Shown piece by piece: positions 26,635-34,483 of a DNA stretch of 52,896 bases. Position 1 is the stretch's first letter, and each line of letters starts with the position of its first letter. The translations under genes were made by a program, and so were the position numbers. The stretch comes from Hyphomicrobiales bacterium (GTDB taxonomy: Bacteria > Pseudomonadota > Alphaproteobacteria > Rhizobiales > Rhizobiaceae). The stretch spans positions 1 through 52,896 of the forward strand of contig UCMT01000069.1 in the NCBI GenBank assembly GCA_900473795.1, read 5' to 3'. Below the pieces are notes generated by a model. It saw nothing but the letters and a program-made list of their open reading frames with translations, made no database searches and was not told the DNA's origin.

Positions 26635-27477
26635 GTGCAGTTCAAGGAACTGTCCTACGCCAACGAGAATGATCGACGGCTGAAGCGTTGGTTCATACGG
26701 GCGATGGAAGGGCTTGCCGGGCGCAATCGCTATGCCAGGCTCTACAATCAATGGCGCCAAAATGTCGTCGGCAGGAGCGATCGGGTTTTCGGCGAGATGC
26801 TGGAGCTGATCAATGTGCGCCTGCGCATCGATGGCGAATGGCCGCCGCGCCATCTGCCGGATACGCCGATCGTGATCGTTGCCAACCATCCCTTCGGCAT
26901 CGGCGACGGCATCGCTGTCCTGTCGCTCGCCGAACAGCTCGGCCGTCCGTTCCGGGTGCTGATCAACAATGAACTGATGAAGGTGCCGGAAATGGCGCCT
27001 TATTCGCTGCCGATCTCGTTTGAGGAAACCAAGGAAGCGCTGGCGCTCAACATGCAGACGCGCCACGAGGCCGTTCGTCTTCTGAAGGAGGGCGTAACGC
27101 TCGTCGTTTTCCCGGCCGGCGGCGTCGCGACGGCCAGGCGGGGCTTTGGCCGCGCGGAAGACCTCCCATGGAAAATGTTTCCGGCAAAACTCATCCAGGC
27201 CGCCAGGGCGAGCGTCATCCCGATCTATTTCGAGGGCCAGAACGGCCGGCTGTTTCACCTTGCCAGCAAGGTGTCGATGACGCTGCGCATTTCGCTGCTC
27301 ATCCGAGAGTTTCGCCGGCTTTCCGGCACGACGATCTCGTCGCGCATCGGCAGGTTGATCGCCTGGGAAGAGCTCGGCGCCATTGCGGACCGTAAGGATA
27401 TCCTGACGCGGATTTATGAGGCCGTCTTTTCCATGGCGCCGCCGCGTCGGCGGTTTCTCGGCAAGGCGGTCTCCTGA
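26635..27477 (+). CDS. Lysophospholipid acyltransferase (PlsC/LPLAT family)
   Basis: A 280-residue protein of the LPLAT superfamily. The catalytic motif reads NHPFGIGDG, i.e. His followed five residues later by Asp, as in the hemolysin-type subgroup. It is followed by FRVLINNELMK and the FPAGGVATARRGFG substrate loop (FPxG). Such enzymes acylate lysophospholipids or lyso-ornithine lipids at the inner membrane. I chose GTG at 26635 because GAGGG lies 5 nt upstream; ATG at 26602 lacks a site. The 200 bp before it, after thrS, hold no convincing gene. Confidence 0.86.
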   Translation: MQFKELSYANENDRRLKRWFIRAMEGLAGRNRYARLYNQWRQNVVGRSDRVFGEMLELINVRLRIDGEWPPRHLPDTPIVIVANHPFGIGDGIAVLSLAEQLGRPFRVLINNELMKVPEMAPYSLPISFEETKEALALNMQTRHEAVRLLKEGVTLVVFPAGGVATARRGFGRAEDLPWKMFPAKLIQAARASVIPIYFEGQNGRLFHLASKVSMTLRISLLIREFRRLSGTTISSRIGRLIAWEELGAIADRKDILTRIYEAVFSMAPPRRRFLGKAVS

Positions 27478-27486
27478 GAGAGACGC

Positions 27487-28494
27487 TCAATCCTGCGCGT
27501 CCGCCGCCCCGTTGGCCGCCGGCTGCGATCCCTTGTCATTCAGCAAGACCTCGACATCGGTATTGACGCCCGCCTTCACCGTAAAATCGCGCTGGAAAAT
27601 CTTCTCGTTGTTGCGGGCAATCGCCGTATAGCCGCCCTCGGCGAGAACCAGCGTCGGGAAGGCGCCGACGCTTTCGCTGACGACGTCGCCGGAAGAGGTG
27701 AGGATCGACCAGGCCGTATCGGCGATCGCTTCGCCGCCCGGTTCCGATACCAGCTTCAGCGTCAGCTTCGCGGCCCGGTGCTGGATCGTCGCCTCGGTCA
27801 GCTTTCCTGCCTCGATCTGGATATCGGCGCGAATGACCGCATTGACCGAACCGTAGTTGGACACCACGTGATAGGTGCCGGTGTTCAGCCGGACCACGGT
27901 GCCCGGCTTGACGTCGGCGACGACGAGCGCTCGCTCGCCATCTTCCTTCTCGTCTGCGGAAAAAATCGAGAAGCTCAGTTCACCCGGGGGAATGCGCACA
28001 TCGCTGCCGGAGACCGCGTTCAGCATGACGCCGCCGGCGTCGAGAACGAGAACCTGCTTTTCAACCGGGCCAGCCTCCGCGATCTTGATCTTGCGGGTCG
28101 CGCCGGCGCGTCCGAAGGCAACGTTGACGAAATATTCGCCGGGAATAAGCTGGAATGCCGCCGAGCCGCCTTCCGAGGTTGCCAGGAGCGGCAGCTTTCC
28201 GTCGGTTCCGGGGATCGGGCTGAAAACGCGCCAGGTGAGGCCCTGTTCGACCGGCTTGCCCTTTTCGGTCAGCAGCGCTTCAAGCCGTATGTCCTTGGCC
28301 GTTACACCTTGCGTCACCGCTTCGGGCCCCAACGGATTGAAGCTGTTGAGCTTCGGCATCTTCTGCGGCAACGCTATGGCCGGGAAGCTCTTGAAGGGAT
28401 CCGCAAGATCCTCGGCGCGTGACGCGGGACCACCGGTGACAGCGAAAACGACTGCTGCAAGGCATCCAAGAAACTGACCGGCCGTGATGCGCAT
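27487..28494 (-). CDS. Exported hypothetical protein, beta-rich
   Basis: A 335-residue protein with a signal peptide (about 1-28, cleavage near ASRA-ED). The mature part is rich in short beta-type segments and shows at least three similar stretches ending in small-residue turns (GEYFVNVAFGRAG, GTYHVVSNYGSVN, GGYTAIARNNEK). These read like repeated carboxypeptidase-regulatory-like or Ig-like beta-sandwich units. No catalytic motif is visible, so a periplasmic binding or structural role is likely. The start at 28494 gives a clean signal peptide. It converges on the acyltransferase gene, 9 bp away. Confidence 0.75.
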   Translation of the reverse strand: MRITAGQFLGCLAAVVFAVTGGPASRAEDLADPFKSFPAIALPQKMPKLNSFNPLGPEAVTQGVTAKDIRLEALLTEKGKPVEQGLTWRVFSPIPGTDGKLPLLATSEGGSAAFQLIPGEYFVNVAFGRAGATRKIKIAEAGPVEKQVLVLDAGGVMLNAVSGSDVRIPPGELSFSIFSADEKEDGERALVVADVKPGTVVRLNTGTYHVVSNYGSVNAVIRADIQIEAGKLTEATIQHRAAKLTLKLVSEPGGEAIADTAWSILTSSGDVVSESVGAFPTLVLAEGGYTAIARNNEKIFQRDFTVKAGVNTDVEVLLNDKGSQPAANGAADAQD

Positions 28495-28619
28495 GAGGGA
28501 GTTGACTTCCTGAGTGTGTGGCTCCACTTGAAGCGCCGGTATGGCAATTTCGTGGCTGCCCCTTTGATGCGAAATGCGATGGCGAAGTTCGGTGGCAAAA
28601 CTAGTGGAAATGGACGGCG

Positions 28620-29204
28620 ATGAAAACTGAAATCAGTCTGCGTGAGTATCTGGCGACCCGCCGTTCCATCCCGGCCTTTCAGATGGGCGGTCCAGGGCCT
28701 GGAACGGCGGAAATCGAAGAAATGCTGAAGCTCGCCTCCCGCGTTCCGGATCACGGCAAACTCGCGCCTTGGCGCTTCATCGTCTATCGCGGCGAGGAGC
28801 GGGCGCGAATCAGTGGCGAGCTTGCGAAGATGGCGCTTGCCGCCAAGCCCGATCTTTCGGAAGAGATGATCAAGGTGGAAAACACCCGCCTGACCCGAGC
28901 GCCCGTTGTCGTCGCGGTCGTCAGCAAGGCGGCGCCGCATTTCAAGGTTCCGGAATGGGAGCAGCTCATGTCCGCCGGTGCCGTGTGCCTCAACCTGCTG
29001 ATGGCTGCCAACGCGCATGGCTATGCTTCCAACTGGCTGACGGAATGGTACGCCTTCGATGAAAAGGCCTATCCGCTGCTCGGCGTGCAGCCGGGCGAAA
29101 GAATTGCAGGCTTCATCCATATCGGCACGCCGCAGGTGCCGCCGACGGAGCGCCCGCGACCGGAACTGGCAGACATCGTCACCTGGGTTGGCGAGGACGC
29201 GTGA
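28620..29204 (+). CDS. Nitroreductase-family flavoprotein
   Basis: A 194-residue FMN-binding nitroreductase, similar in layout to the YdjA/RutE-type group. [19 protein letters not shown] carries the FMN-phosphate-binding RRS motif, followed by [18 protein letters not shown] and [19 protein letters not shown] helices. GFIHIGTP near the end closes the flavin site. The family reduces nitro compounds, quinones or related substrates with NAD(P)H. The stop codon overlaps the start of the flavin reductase gene by one base, implying translational coupling. Confidence 0.9.
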   Translation: MKTEISLREYLATRRSIPAFQMGGPGPGTAEIEEMLKLASRVPDHGKLAPWRFIVYRGEERARISGELAKMALAAKPDLSEEMIKVENTRLTRAPVVVAVVSKAAPHFKVPEWEQLMSAGAVCLNLLMAANAHGYASNWLTEWYAFDEKAYPLLGVQPGERIAGFIHIGTPQVPPTERPRPELADIVTWVGEDA

Positions 29205-29806
29205 TGTTTTACGAGACCGGGCAAAACGCCCACGGCCTTGCCCATGATCCCTTCAAGGCGATCGTCTCGCCGCGGCCGATCGGTTGGATCGGTTCGCGGG
29301 CGGCCGATGGCAGCCTCAATCTCGCGCCGTATTCCTTCTTCAACGCGATCTGCGACACGCCGAAGCTCGTGATGTTCTCGTCATCGGGCCGCAAGGATTC
29401 GGTCAGCAATATCGAGGAAACCGGCGAATTCACCGCCAACTTCGTCAGCCACGACCTCAAGGATGCGATGAACATGACATCGGCTCCGGTGGCGCACGGC
29501 GAGAGCGAATTCGCCCTTGCCGGATTGACGCCGGTCGAAGGCCGGCTGGTTAGGGCGCCGTTCGTCGCCGAGGCCTATGCGGTGCTCGAATGCAAGGTGA
29601 CGGAGATGTTTCAGCCGAAGGCTCTTGATGGCTCGACCTCCGACAGCCACATGGTGATCGGGCAGGTTGTCGGCATCCATATTCGCGAAAAGGCGATTAA
29701 GGACGGGCGATTCGATATGGCCAAGGTCAGGCCGATCGGCCGCATGGGCTATATGGATTACTGTGACGCCGGCGACGTCTTCGAGATGTTCAGGCCAAAG
29801 CGCTAG
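29204..29806 (+). CDS. Flavin reductase-like domain protein
   Basis: A 200-residue split-barrel flavoprotein. FKAIVSPRPIGWIGSRAADG, LNLAPYSFFNAICDTPKLV and GEFTANFVSHDL are the signature blocks of the flavin-reductase-like/DIM6 family. Members reduce flavins or act as FMN-binding oxidoreductases. It overlaps the nitroreductase gene by one base (TGATG) with GAGG in the upstream coding sequence, so the two products may work as a redox pair. It converges on the CitE-like gene, 6 bp away. Confidence 0.9.
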   Translation: MFYETGQNAHGLAHDPFKAIVSPRPIGWIGSRAADGSLNLAPYSFFNAICDTPKLVMFSSSGRKDSVSNIEETGEFTANFVSHDLKDAMNMTSAPVAHGESEFALAGLTPVEGRLVRAPFVAEAYAVLECKVTEMFQPKALDGSTSDSHMVIGQVVGIHIREKAIKDGRFDMAKVRPIGRMGYMDYCDAGDVFEMFRPKR

Positions 29807-29812
29807 GGCAGG

Positions 29813-30535
29813 TCAGCCTGACGCGAGCGCCGCCAGCTGGGCGGCGTTGCGCGCGATCACGCCGGAAAAACCGTCGGCACGGCTGACATCTCGTATCGTG
29901 CGCAATTCCTCGGGCGATGGCGGCTCCTCGGTAAGCAATTCATAACGAGGAAGATCGGCCTGCGCGGCCTTGAGTACCGTGGCTGCGCGGGCAAACAAGG
30001 CCGGTGCGCCAGGCCTTCCGGCCGTAGCGTCATTCGCCTGGCTGGCCGTCACTTTTGCCAGCGCCGCACCATCGAAGATCAGCCCCTTCAGCCGCTCCGA
30101 GGCCCCGCGAATTGTTTCCGCCGAGAGAAAGAACTCCGGCAACGCGCCGACCTCGGCAAGAATGGCGACCGAGCCGGCCTCCAGCCCGTTTTCCGCTTCG
30201 GCAACGCGCAGCATGGCATCGAATTTCTGGATATCGGCCACGCCGCCACAGCGTGACAGCACGAAGCCGTCCGGTCTCGCCGCTACAAGGCTAGAAAGCG
30301 CCGCTTGACCGTTGTCGTCGTCCGGCATGCCGATACGCAGAAGCGTCGGCCCCTTGGCGCTATCTGATGCACGGCCATCAAGGATCGGTTGTACCTTGCC
30401 GGCTGCAGTCGCCCAGTCCTTGACGATGTCGACAATCAGGGTCACGGGGCGGCCGGCCGGTGCGTCCGCCGACACCAACGCTTCCGCCGGTGCGCAGAGC
30501 AGTAAAGGCATGATTTCGAAGCGGTTAACGGACAT
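29813..30535 (-). CDS. Degenerate HpcH/HpaI aldolase / CitE-like protein
   Basis: A 240-residue protein that follows the CitE-like TIM-barrel pattern: LRIG at the substrate Arg strand, AARPDGFVLSRCGGVADIQK (normally DGIVLPKVE) and ILAEVGALPEF (normally IETARG). The later metal-binding region reads GLIFDGAALAK instead of GAEDL, so one acidic metal ligand appears to be missing and catalysis is doubtful. It is shorter than usual CitE proteins (about 280-300). It may be a small-molecule-binding paralogue. The assignment is by pattern only. Confidence 0.72.
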   Translation of the reverse strand: MSVNRFEIMPLLLCAPAEALVSADAPAGRPVTLIVDIVKDWATAAGKVQPILDGRASDSAKGPTLLRIGMPDDDNGQAALSSLVAARPDGFVLSRCGGVADIQKFDAMLRVAEAENGLEAGSVAILAEVGALPEFFLSAETIRGASERLKGLIFDGAALAKVTASQANDATAGRPGAPALFARAATVLKAAQADLPRYELLTEEPPSPEELRTIRDVSRADGFSGVIARNAAQLAALASG

Positions 30536-30613
30536 GGTGAACCAATCTTAAACCTTTAATCGCTAACATACATCGAGACCAAGATGTGGTGGTTGGTGTG
30601 TAGTGAGGCGTTG

Positions 30614-31753
30614 GTGATCATTCAAGCATTTCTTCGCTGGGTCGAAACCGCGAAAACGGGGGATCGGGTTCGGGCAGCGTCGGCTCTGGGCCGGGCCTAC
30701 GTGACGGCGGAGATGAATTCGCTCGACCATCATGCCGCCGAAATGGCGATGACCTTTCTTCTGGATGACCCGTCTCCGAAGGTGCGGCTGGCGCTCGCCG
30801 AGGCTGTTGCCGATTGCAACCGAATCCCCCGCTCGATCATCCTGTCGCTGGCCGAAGACCAGCCGGAAACCGCCTATGCCGTGATTTCCCGCTCGCCGGT
30901 GCTGAACGACATGGATCTCGTCGATCTCGCCGCCAAGGGAACGGCGGAGACACGCGCCGTCATCGCTGCGCGCCGGGCCATGTCCCGGCCGGTTGCCGCC
31001 GCAATCGCCGAGATCGGTGGCGAGGAGGAAGTGCTCATCCTGCTGGAAAACGAGCAGGCCCGATTTTCCTGCCGGACGTTGAAGCGGTTGAGTGACCGGC
31101 TCGGTCACCTCTGGTCGATCCGCAACCGTCTGCTCGAGCGCGACGACCTGCCGGCGGACGCCCGCCACGCGCTGGTCGAGAAGGTCGGCGCCGCCTTGTC
31201 CAGCTTTGGCCTGGTGCAGGCAGCGATCGGCGGGCGGCGCGTCGAACGCATTACCCGTGAAGCCTGCGATAGAGCCGCCGTCGACATGGCCGGAGCCGTC
31301 CATGCCGATCAGATTCCGGCATTGGTCGAACATCTGCGTGCGACTGGCCGCCTGACCCCCGCCTTCCTGCTGCATACCCTGTGCTCGGGCAAGATTGATT
31401 TCGTCGCAGCGGCCATTGCCAATCTGTCGGGCGTAACCGACAAGCGGGTGCGTTCGATCCTTTCCGATGGGCGGATTCACGCCATTCGCGCCCTGTTCGA
31501 AAGCGCCGGCCTCGGCTCCGATGTGAGCGCACTCTTTGCCGAGGCGATGATGATCTGGCGCAAGGAAAACCGGTCCGATTCTGTCGGCGCGAGCGCCACC
31601 ATTTCCTCTGTCCTGCTGTCGAAGTTGCGGGGCAGAAGGCATGCTTCGGAAGCATCCGGCGGGCTTGCCGATATCATCGAGAAATTGACGATCGCCGAGC
31701 AGCGGCAGACAGCACGCGACTACGCCCTTCTGGCCGCCAGGGACGCTGCCTGA
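30614..31753 (+). CDS. DUF2336 family protein
   Basis: A 379-residue all-helical soluble protein of DUF2336, common in alphaproteobacteria. It has HEAT-like helical repeats (e.g. [34 protein letters not shown]). Some family members are linked to stress or development signalling, but the role here is unknown. I chose GTG at 30614 because GAGG lies 5 nt upstream and the protein then begins [17 protein letters not shown], typical of the family. An ATG at 30584 is the alternative. The tetR remnant begins a few bases after its stop. Confidence 0.84.
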   Translation: MIIQAFLRWVETAKTGDRVRAASALGRAYVTAEMNSLDHHAAEMAMTFLLDDPSPKVRLALAEAVADCNRIPRSIILSLAEDQPETAYAVISRSPVLNDMDLVDLAAKGTAETRAVIAARRAMSRPVAAAIAEIGGEEEVLILLENEQARFSCRTLKRLSDRLGHLWSIRNRLLERDDLPADARHALVEKVGAALSSFGLVQAAIGGRRVERITREACDRAAVDMAGAVHADQIPALVEHLRATGRLTPAFLLHTLCSGKIDFVAAAIANLSGVTDKRVRSILSDGRIHAIRALFESAGLGSDVSALFAEAMMIWRKENRSDSVGASATISSVLLSKLRGRRHASEASGGLADIIEKLTIAEQRQTARDYALLAARDAA

Positions 31754-31759
31754 CGTTAG

Positions 31760-31999
31760 ACCAACCTGCTGTTGCCGCGCCGAGCGGTCGCATCAGCGCC
31801 GCGAGCCGCTCGTTGAGCCTGCCGTAATGCCATTGCATCAGCGACAGGAAAAGGTCGTCCTTGTTGCGGAAATGCAGATAGAGCGCAGCGCGAGACACCG
31901 TGGCGGCATCGGCAACGTCTTGCAGCGATGCCTTCTTGAAGCCATAGCGGGTGGAGACATCCCCACGGCCATGGTGATGTGCAGCTTTCTGTCGTCCAT
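31760..31999 (-). pseudogene. TetR-family regulator remnant (frameshifted and truncated)
   Basis: The minus strand encodes the N-terminal DNA-binding part of a TetR regulator split over two frames: [13 protein letters not shown], then [20 protein letters not shown] and [20 protein letters not shown]. The frames join at a run of four G residues (minus strand, 31964-31961) where five would restore the reading frame. The ligand-binding C-terminal domain is absent: after about 75 residues the homology stops at the DUF2336 gene. Its ATG faces the dehydrogenase gene 49 bp away, so it was probably that gene's local repressor. Confidence 0.8.
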
Positions 32000-32048
32000 C
32001 GCATTGAGTTGACGCTTTGGACTAAGAATTCCACTAGGAGATCAGGCA

Positions 32049-33068
32049 ATGCAGAAGCAAACCGGGTTGATCGTCGTCACCGGCATTGGCGGTTTCCTCG
32101 GACGGCACATTGCAGCGCAGTTGCTGCGCGCCGGCTACGAGGTCCGCGGCACGCTGCGCTCCCTGAAACGGGCAAGTGTTGTCGAGGTTGCAATCCGATC
32201 GGCGGAAGGCGCTGCTGCAGGCAAGCTGTCTTTCGTCGAGACCGATTTGCTGTCCGATAAGGGTTGGGACACGGCGTTTTCGGGCGCCGCTGGCGTGATC
32301 CACACGGCCTCGCCATTCCCATCTTCGCTTCCCAAGGATGAAAACGAGCTCATCCGGCCGGCGTGCGAAGGGACACTGCGCGTGCTGAGGGCCGCCAAGA
32401 ACATCGGCATCCGCCGTGTCGTCCTGACGTCGTCGGTCGCAGCGATCGCCTATGGTTCGGGGAGGGCGCCCTTTACCGAATCCGACTGGACCGATGTCGA
32501 AGGCCCGCTGGCCACCCCCTATTACAAGTCCAAGACCCTTGCGGAGCGGGCCGCATGGGATTTTGCCCGTGAGAACGATCTGGAGCTCGTGGTGATCAAT
32601 CCCGGCATGATTCTCGGACCTATCCTCGGCAAGGATTCCGGCACTTCGGTTGGCATTGTGAAAAACCTGCTGAAAGGCCGCTATCCGGTCATGCCCGATT
32701 TCCGTATTTCGGTGGCAGACGTGCGTGATGTTGCCGAGGCGCATGTCCTTGCATTGGCAGTGCCGGAGGCGGCCGGAGAGCGCTTCATCGCCGGGGGCGA
32801 AGTCTTGTCGATGAAGGATATTGCCGGCGTGCTGCGGCGCGATTTCCCTGCTTATGCGCGCAGGCTGCCGAAATTCGTGCTGCCCACCTGGCTGGCGGGC
32901 TTCGCCGTACGGTTCGATCCCGGTCTCAAGCTGATCATCCGCGAACTTGGCCGCGATGCGCGTGTCTCCAACAAGAAGGCCAGACGTGTCCTCGGCTGGA
33001 AGCCGCGACCGGAAGCGGAGGCCATACGCGCCAGCGCCGAAAGCCTGATCGCCGCCGGCCTGGTGTAG
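32049..33068 (+). CDS. NAD(P)-dependent extended SDR (dihydroflavonol-reductase-like)
   Basis: A 339-residue extended short-chain dehydrogenase. The nucleotide-binding motif is VVTGIGGFLGRHIAAQLL; GVIHTASPFP and VVLTSSVAAIAYG precede the catalytic YYKSK (YxxxK). The pattern most resembles dihydroflavonol-4-reductase or aldehyde-reductase type enzymes that reduce carbonyl groups. AGGAG lies 8 nt before the ATG. With the divergent TetR gene broken, it may now be expressed constitutively. It converges on the small lipoprotein-like gene with a 3-bp gap. Confidence 0.88.
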   Translation: MQKQTGLIVVTGIGGFLGRHIAAQLLRAGYEVRGTLRSLKRASVVEVAIRSAEGAAAGKLSFVETDLLSDKGWDTAFSGAAGVIHTASPFPSSLPKDENELIRPACEGTLRVLRAAKNIGIRRVVLTSSVAAIAYGSGRAPFTESDWTDVEGPLATPYYKSKTLAERAAWDFARENDLELVVINPGMILGPILGKDSGTSVGIVKNLLKGRYPVMPDFRISVADVRDVAEAHVLALAVPEAAGERFIAGGEVLSMKDIAGVLRRDFPAYARRLPKFVLPTWLAGFAVRFDPGLKLIIRELGRDARVSNKKARRVLGWKPRPEAEAIRASAESLIAAGLV

Positions 33069-33071
33069 CGG

Positions 33072-33518
33072 CTACTTCGTGAACTTTCGCGCCACCCAGG
33101 AATAGCCGTCCTCGATGTAGTGGACCGGCTTTGTCACGGCGTCGCGCAGCCCGGACGTGTCGGGCAGGGCACCGGAAATCATCGCCAATGTCCGGCGCGG
33201 CAGGCTCGGTTGTTGCTGTTCGGCCAAGGGCGGTGTTGGAACTGGATCCGGGGTTACCGCATGACTCTGATCGAGCGCTGTCTGAGCCGCGGGCAAGGGG
33301 GCGGGATCCTGCGCCTTCGCCATCTGCTCCCCGGATTTCTCGCAGACGGCGACGATCACCGGGTAGTTGCTGTTGGAGAACTTCGGCAGTTGCTTCTGCG
33401 ATTCGGCGTCGCATGTCGCAACTGTCTCCCAGGTGCCGTGCACAGTCGATACGTAGTGGCACTGGCTGACACTGTCATCGCAGCCGAGGATTGTCATGAC
33501 GATCAGGGCAGGAACCAT
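33072..33518 (-). CDS. Small exported, putative lipoprotein of unknown function
   Basis: A 148-residue protein beginning with a very short hydrophobic segment that ends ILGC, a plausible lipobox with Cys13. The mature part has four further cysteines in its first half (SQCHYV, ATCDAES, AVCEKSG) and a Pro/Gln-rich middle (about 70-110), then a C-terminal segment. The signal lacks the usual positive n-region, so the true start could be upstream. I do not recognise the family. It diverges from the GNAT gene across about 250 bp. Confidence 0.6.
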   Translation of the reverse strand: MVPALIVMTILGCDDSVSQCHYVSTVHGTWETVATCDAESQKQLPKFSNSNYPVIVAVCEKSGEQMAKAQDPAPLPAAQTALDQSHAVTPDPVPTPPLAEQQQPSLPRRTLAMISGALPDTSGLRDAVTKPVHYIEDGYSWVARKFTK

Positions 33519-33630
33519 CGCGAATAGGTCTCCAGTTCGATTTCCGCATCAGCCGCCAAGGGCTCGATTCGTGTTTCGCCGACGTAACGGTCCGTTTGCC
33601 CCGGAAGTAAGGCAGGCCGGAAAAATCTTC

Positions 33631-33645
33631 GAAACAAATTGTTTC
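33631..33645. promoter_or_regulatory. 15-bp odd palindrome in the 33.5-33.8 kb intergenic region
   Basis: GAAACAA and TTGTTTC flank a single central A, a perfect dyad typical of an operator. The bases GTTTCG recur 6 bp downstream (33651-33656) and match CGAAAC at 33630. The site lies between the divergent lipoprotein-like and GNAT genes, so either could be regulated. The rest of this interval (33519-33768) holds no supported gene. Confidence 0.4.
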
Positions 33646-33768
33646 CGTTCGTTTCGAGGGGTGAGCGGCGATTTGTTGCCATGCGAAATTTGCCGTCTGT
33701 TCCTTCGTGCAAGCTGCTCATAGGATCGACATAGCCGAGTGAATCCATCTGTGAAGGAATATCGCCAA

Positions 33769-34227
33769 GTGACCGTCGTCATTGCAAAAGAACCGCCCCG
33801 CCAACCCGGAATTTTAAGCTTGCTTGAACAATCCGACGCCTATGCGCAATCGCTCTACCCGGCCGAAAGCAATCATATGGTCGATGTGTCGACGCTGGAA
33901 AAACCGTCAGTGACCTTCTTCGTGGCGCGGCATGAGGGCGAGGTGGTCGGCTGCTGCGCGCTCGTCGATGCCGGCGACGGCAGCGCCGAGATCAAGCGCA
34001 TGTTCGTCGATCCGAAAGCGCGTGGCCTGAAGATCGGCCGCAAGCTCTTGGAGACGATCGAGAGCCACGGCCGCGACGTCGGCCTGTCGGCCATCCGGCT
34101 CGAAACGGGTATCTATCAACCCGAAGCCATCAGCCTCTACAGGACCGCCGGCTATGTCGATATCGCTCCGTTCGGCGCCTACCAGCCGGATCCGCTCAGC
34201 CTTTTCATGGAAAAGACGATCGGTTGA
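33769..34227 (+). CDS. GNAT-family N-acetyltransferase
   Basis: A 152-residue acetyltransferase. VTFFVARHEGEVVGCCALV, EIKRMFVDPKARGLKIGRKL (the acetyl-CoA pyrophosphate loop, R/Q-x-x-G-x-G/A type) and AIRLETGIYQPEAISLYRTA (motif B) are all present. The substrate is unknown; small rhizobial members of this group often act on amines or amino acids. I chose GTG at 33769, with AAGGA 10 nt upstream. GTG codons at 33739 and 33751 are alternatives. Confidence 0.85.
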   Translation: MTVVIAKEPPRQPGILSLLEQSDAYAQSLYPAESNHMVDVSTLEKPSVTFFVARHEGEVVGCCALVDAGDGSAEIKRMFVDPKARGLKIGRKLLETIESHGRDVGLSAIRLETGIYQPEAISLYRTAGYVDIAPFGAYQPDPLSLFMEKTIG

Positions 34228-34353
34228 CGCAGCGTCAGCCGAAACAACGAAAAATCGTTTCCGCTGCGTCAGTTGGAGCGGAAACCAGAATCAATTCAAC
34301 AGGCTGCTGAATCAAGCTGTCAAGCGCCACCACGGTAGATGGCATCGGGAATA

Positions 34354-34450
34354 CCCCCTCTGTCACTTCGTGACATCTCACCCTCAAGGAAGCCCAGCCC
34401 CGTGCGCATCTCCCCCCTTGAGGGAGAGATGCGCGGCAGGGCAGAGGGGG
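34354..34450. repeat. Intergenic inverted-repeat element (C/T-rich, rhizobial type)
   Basis: The outer arms CCCCCTCTG (34354-34362) and CAGAGGGGG (34442-34450) and inner arms CATCTCACCCTCAAGG (34374-34389) and CCTTGAGGGAGAGATG (34416-34431, one mismatch position) make a nested palindrome. I recall similar CCCCCTCTG...CATCTCCCCC elements between genes in rhizobia and Brucella. It lies between the GNAT gene and the 3' end of parE, in a 256-bp gap with no other feature. Confidence 0.7.
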
Positions 34451-34483
34451 GAGACGGCCACCGTCGCGTCCTGTGAAACGCCG

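Noticed and set aside
26444..26683. A 79-codon frame between thrS and the acyltransferase
   Set aside because: It lacks a ribosome binding site and overlaps the better supported GTG start at 26635. An N-terminal extension of the acyltransferase was also considered, but it is in another frame.
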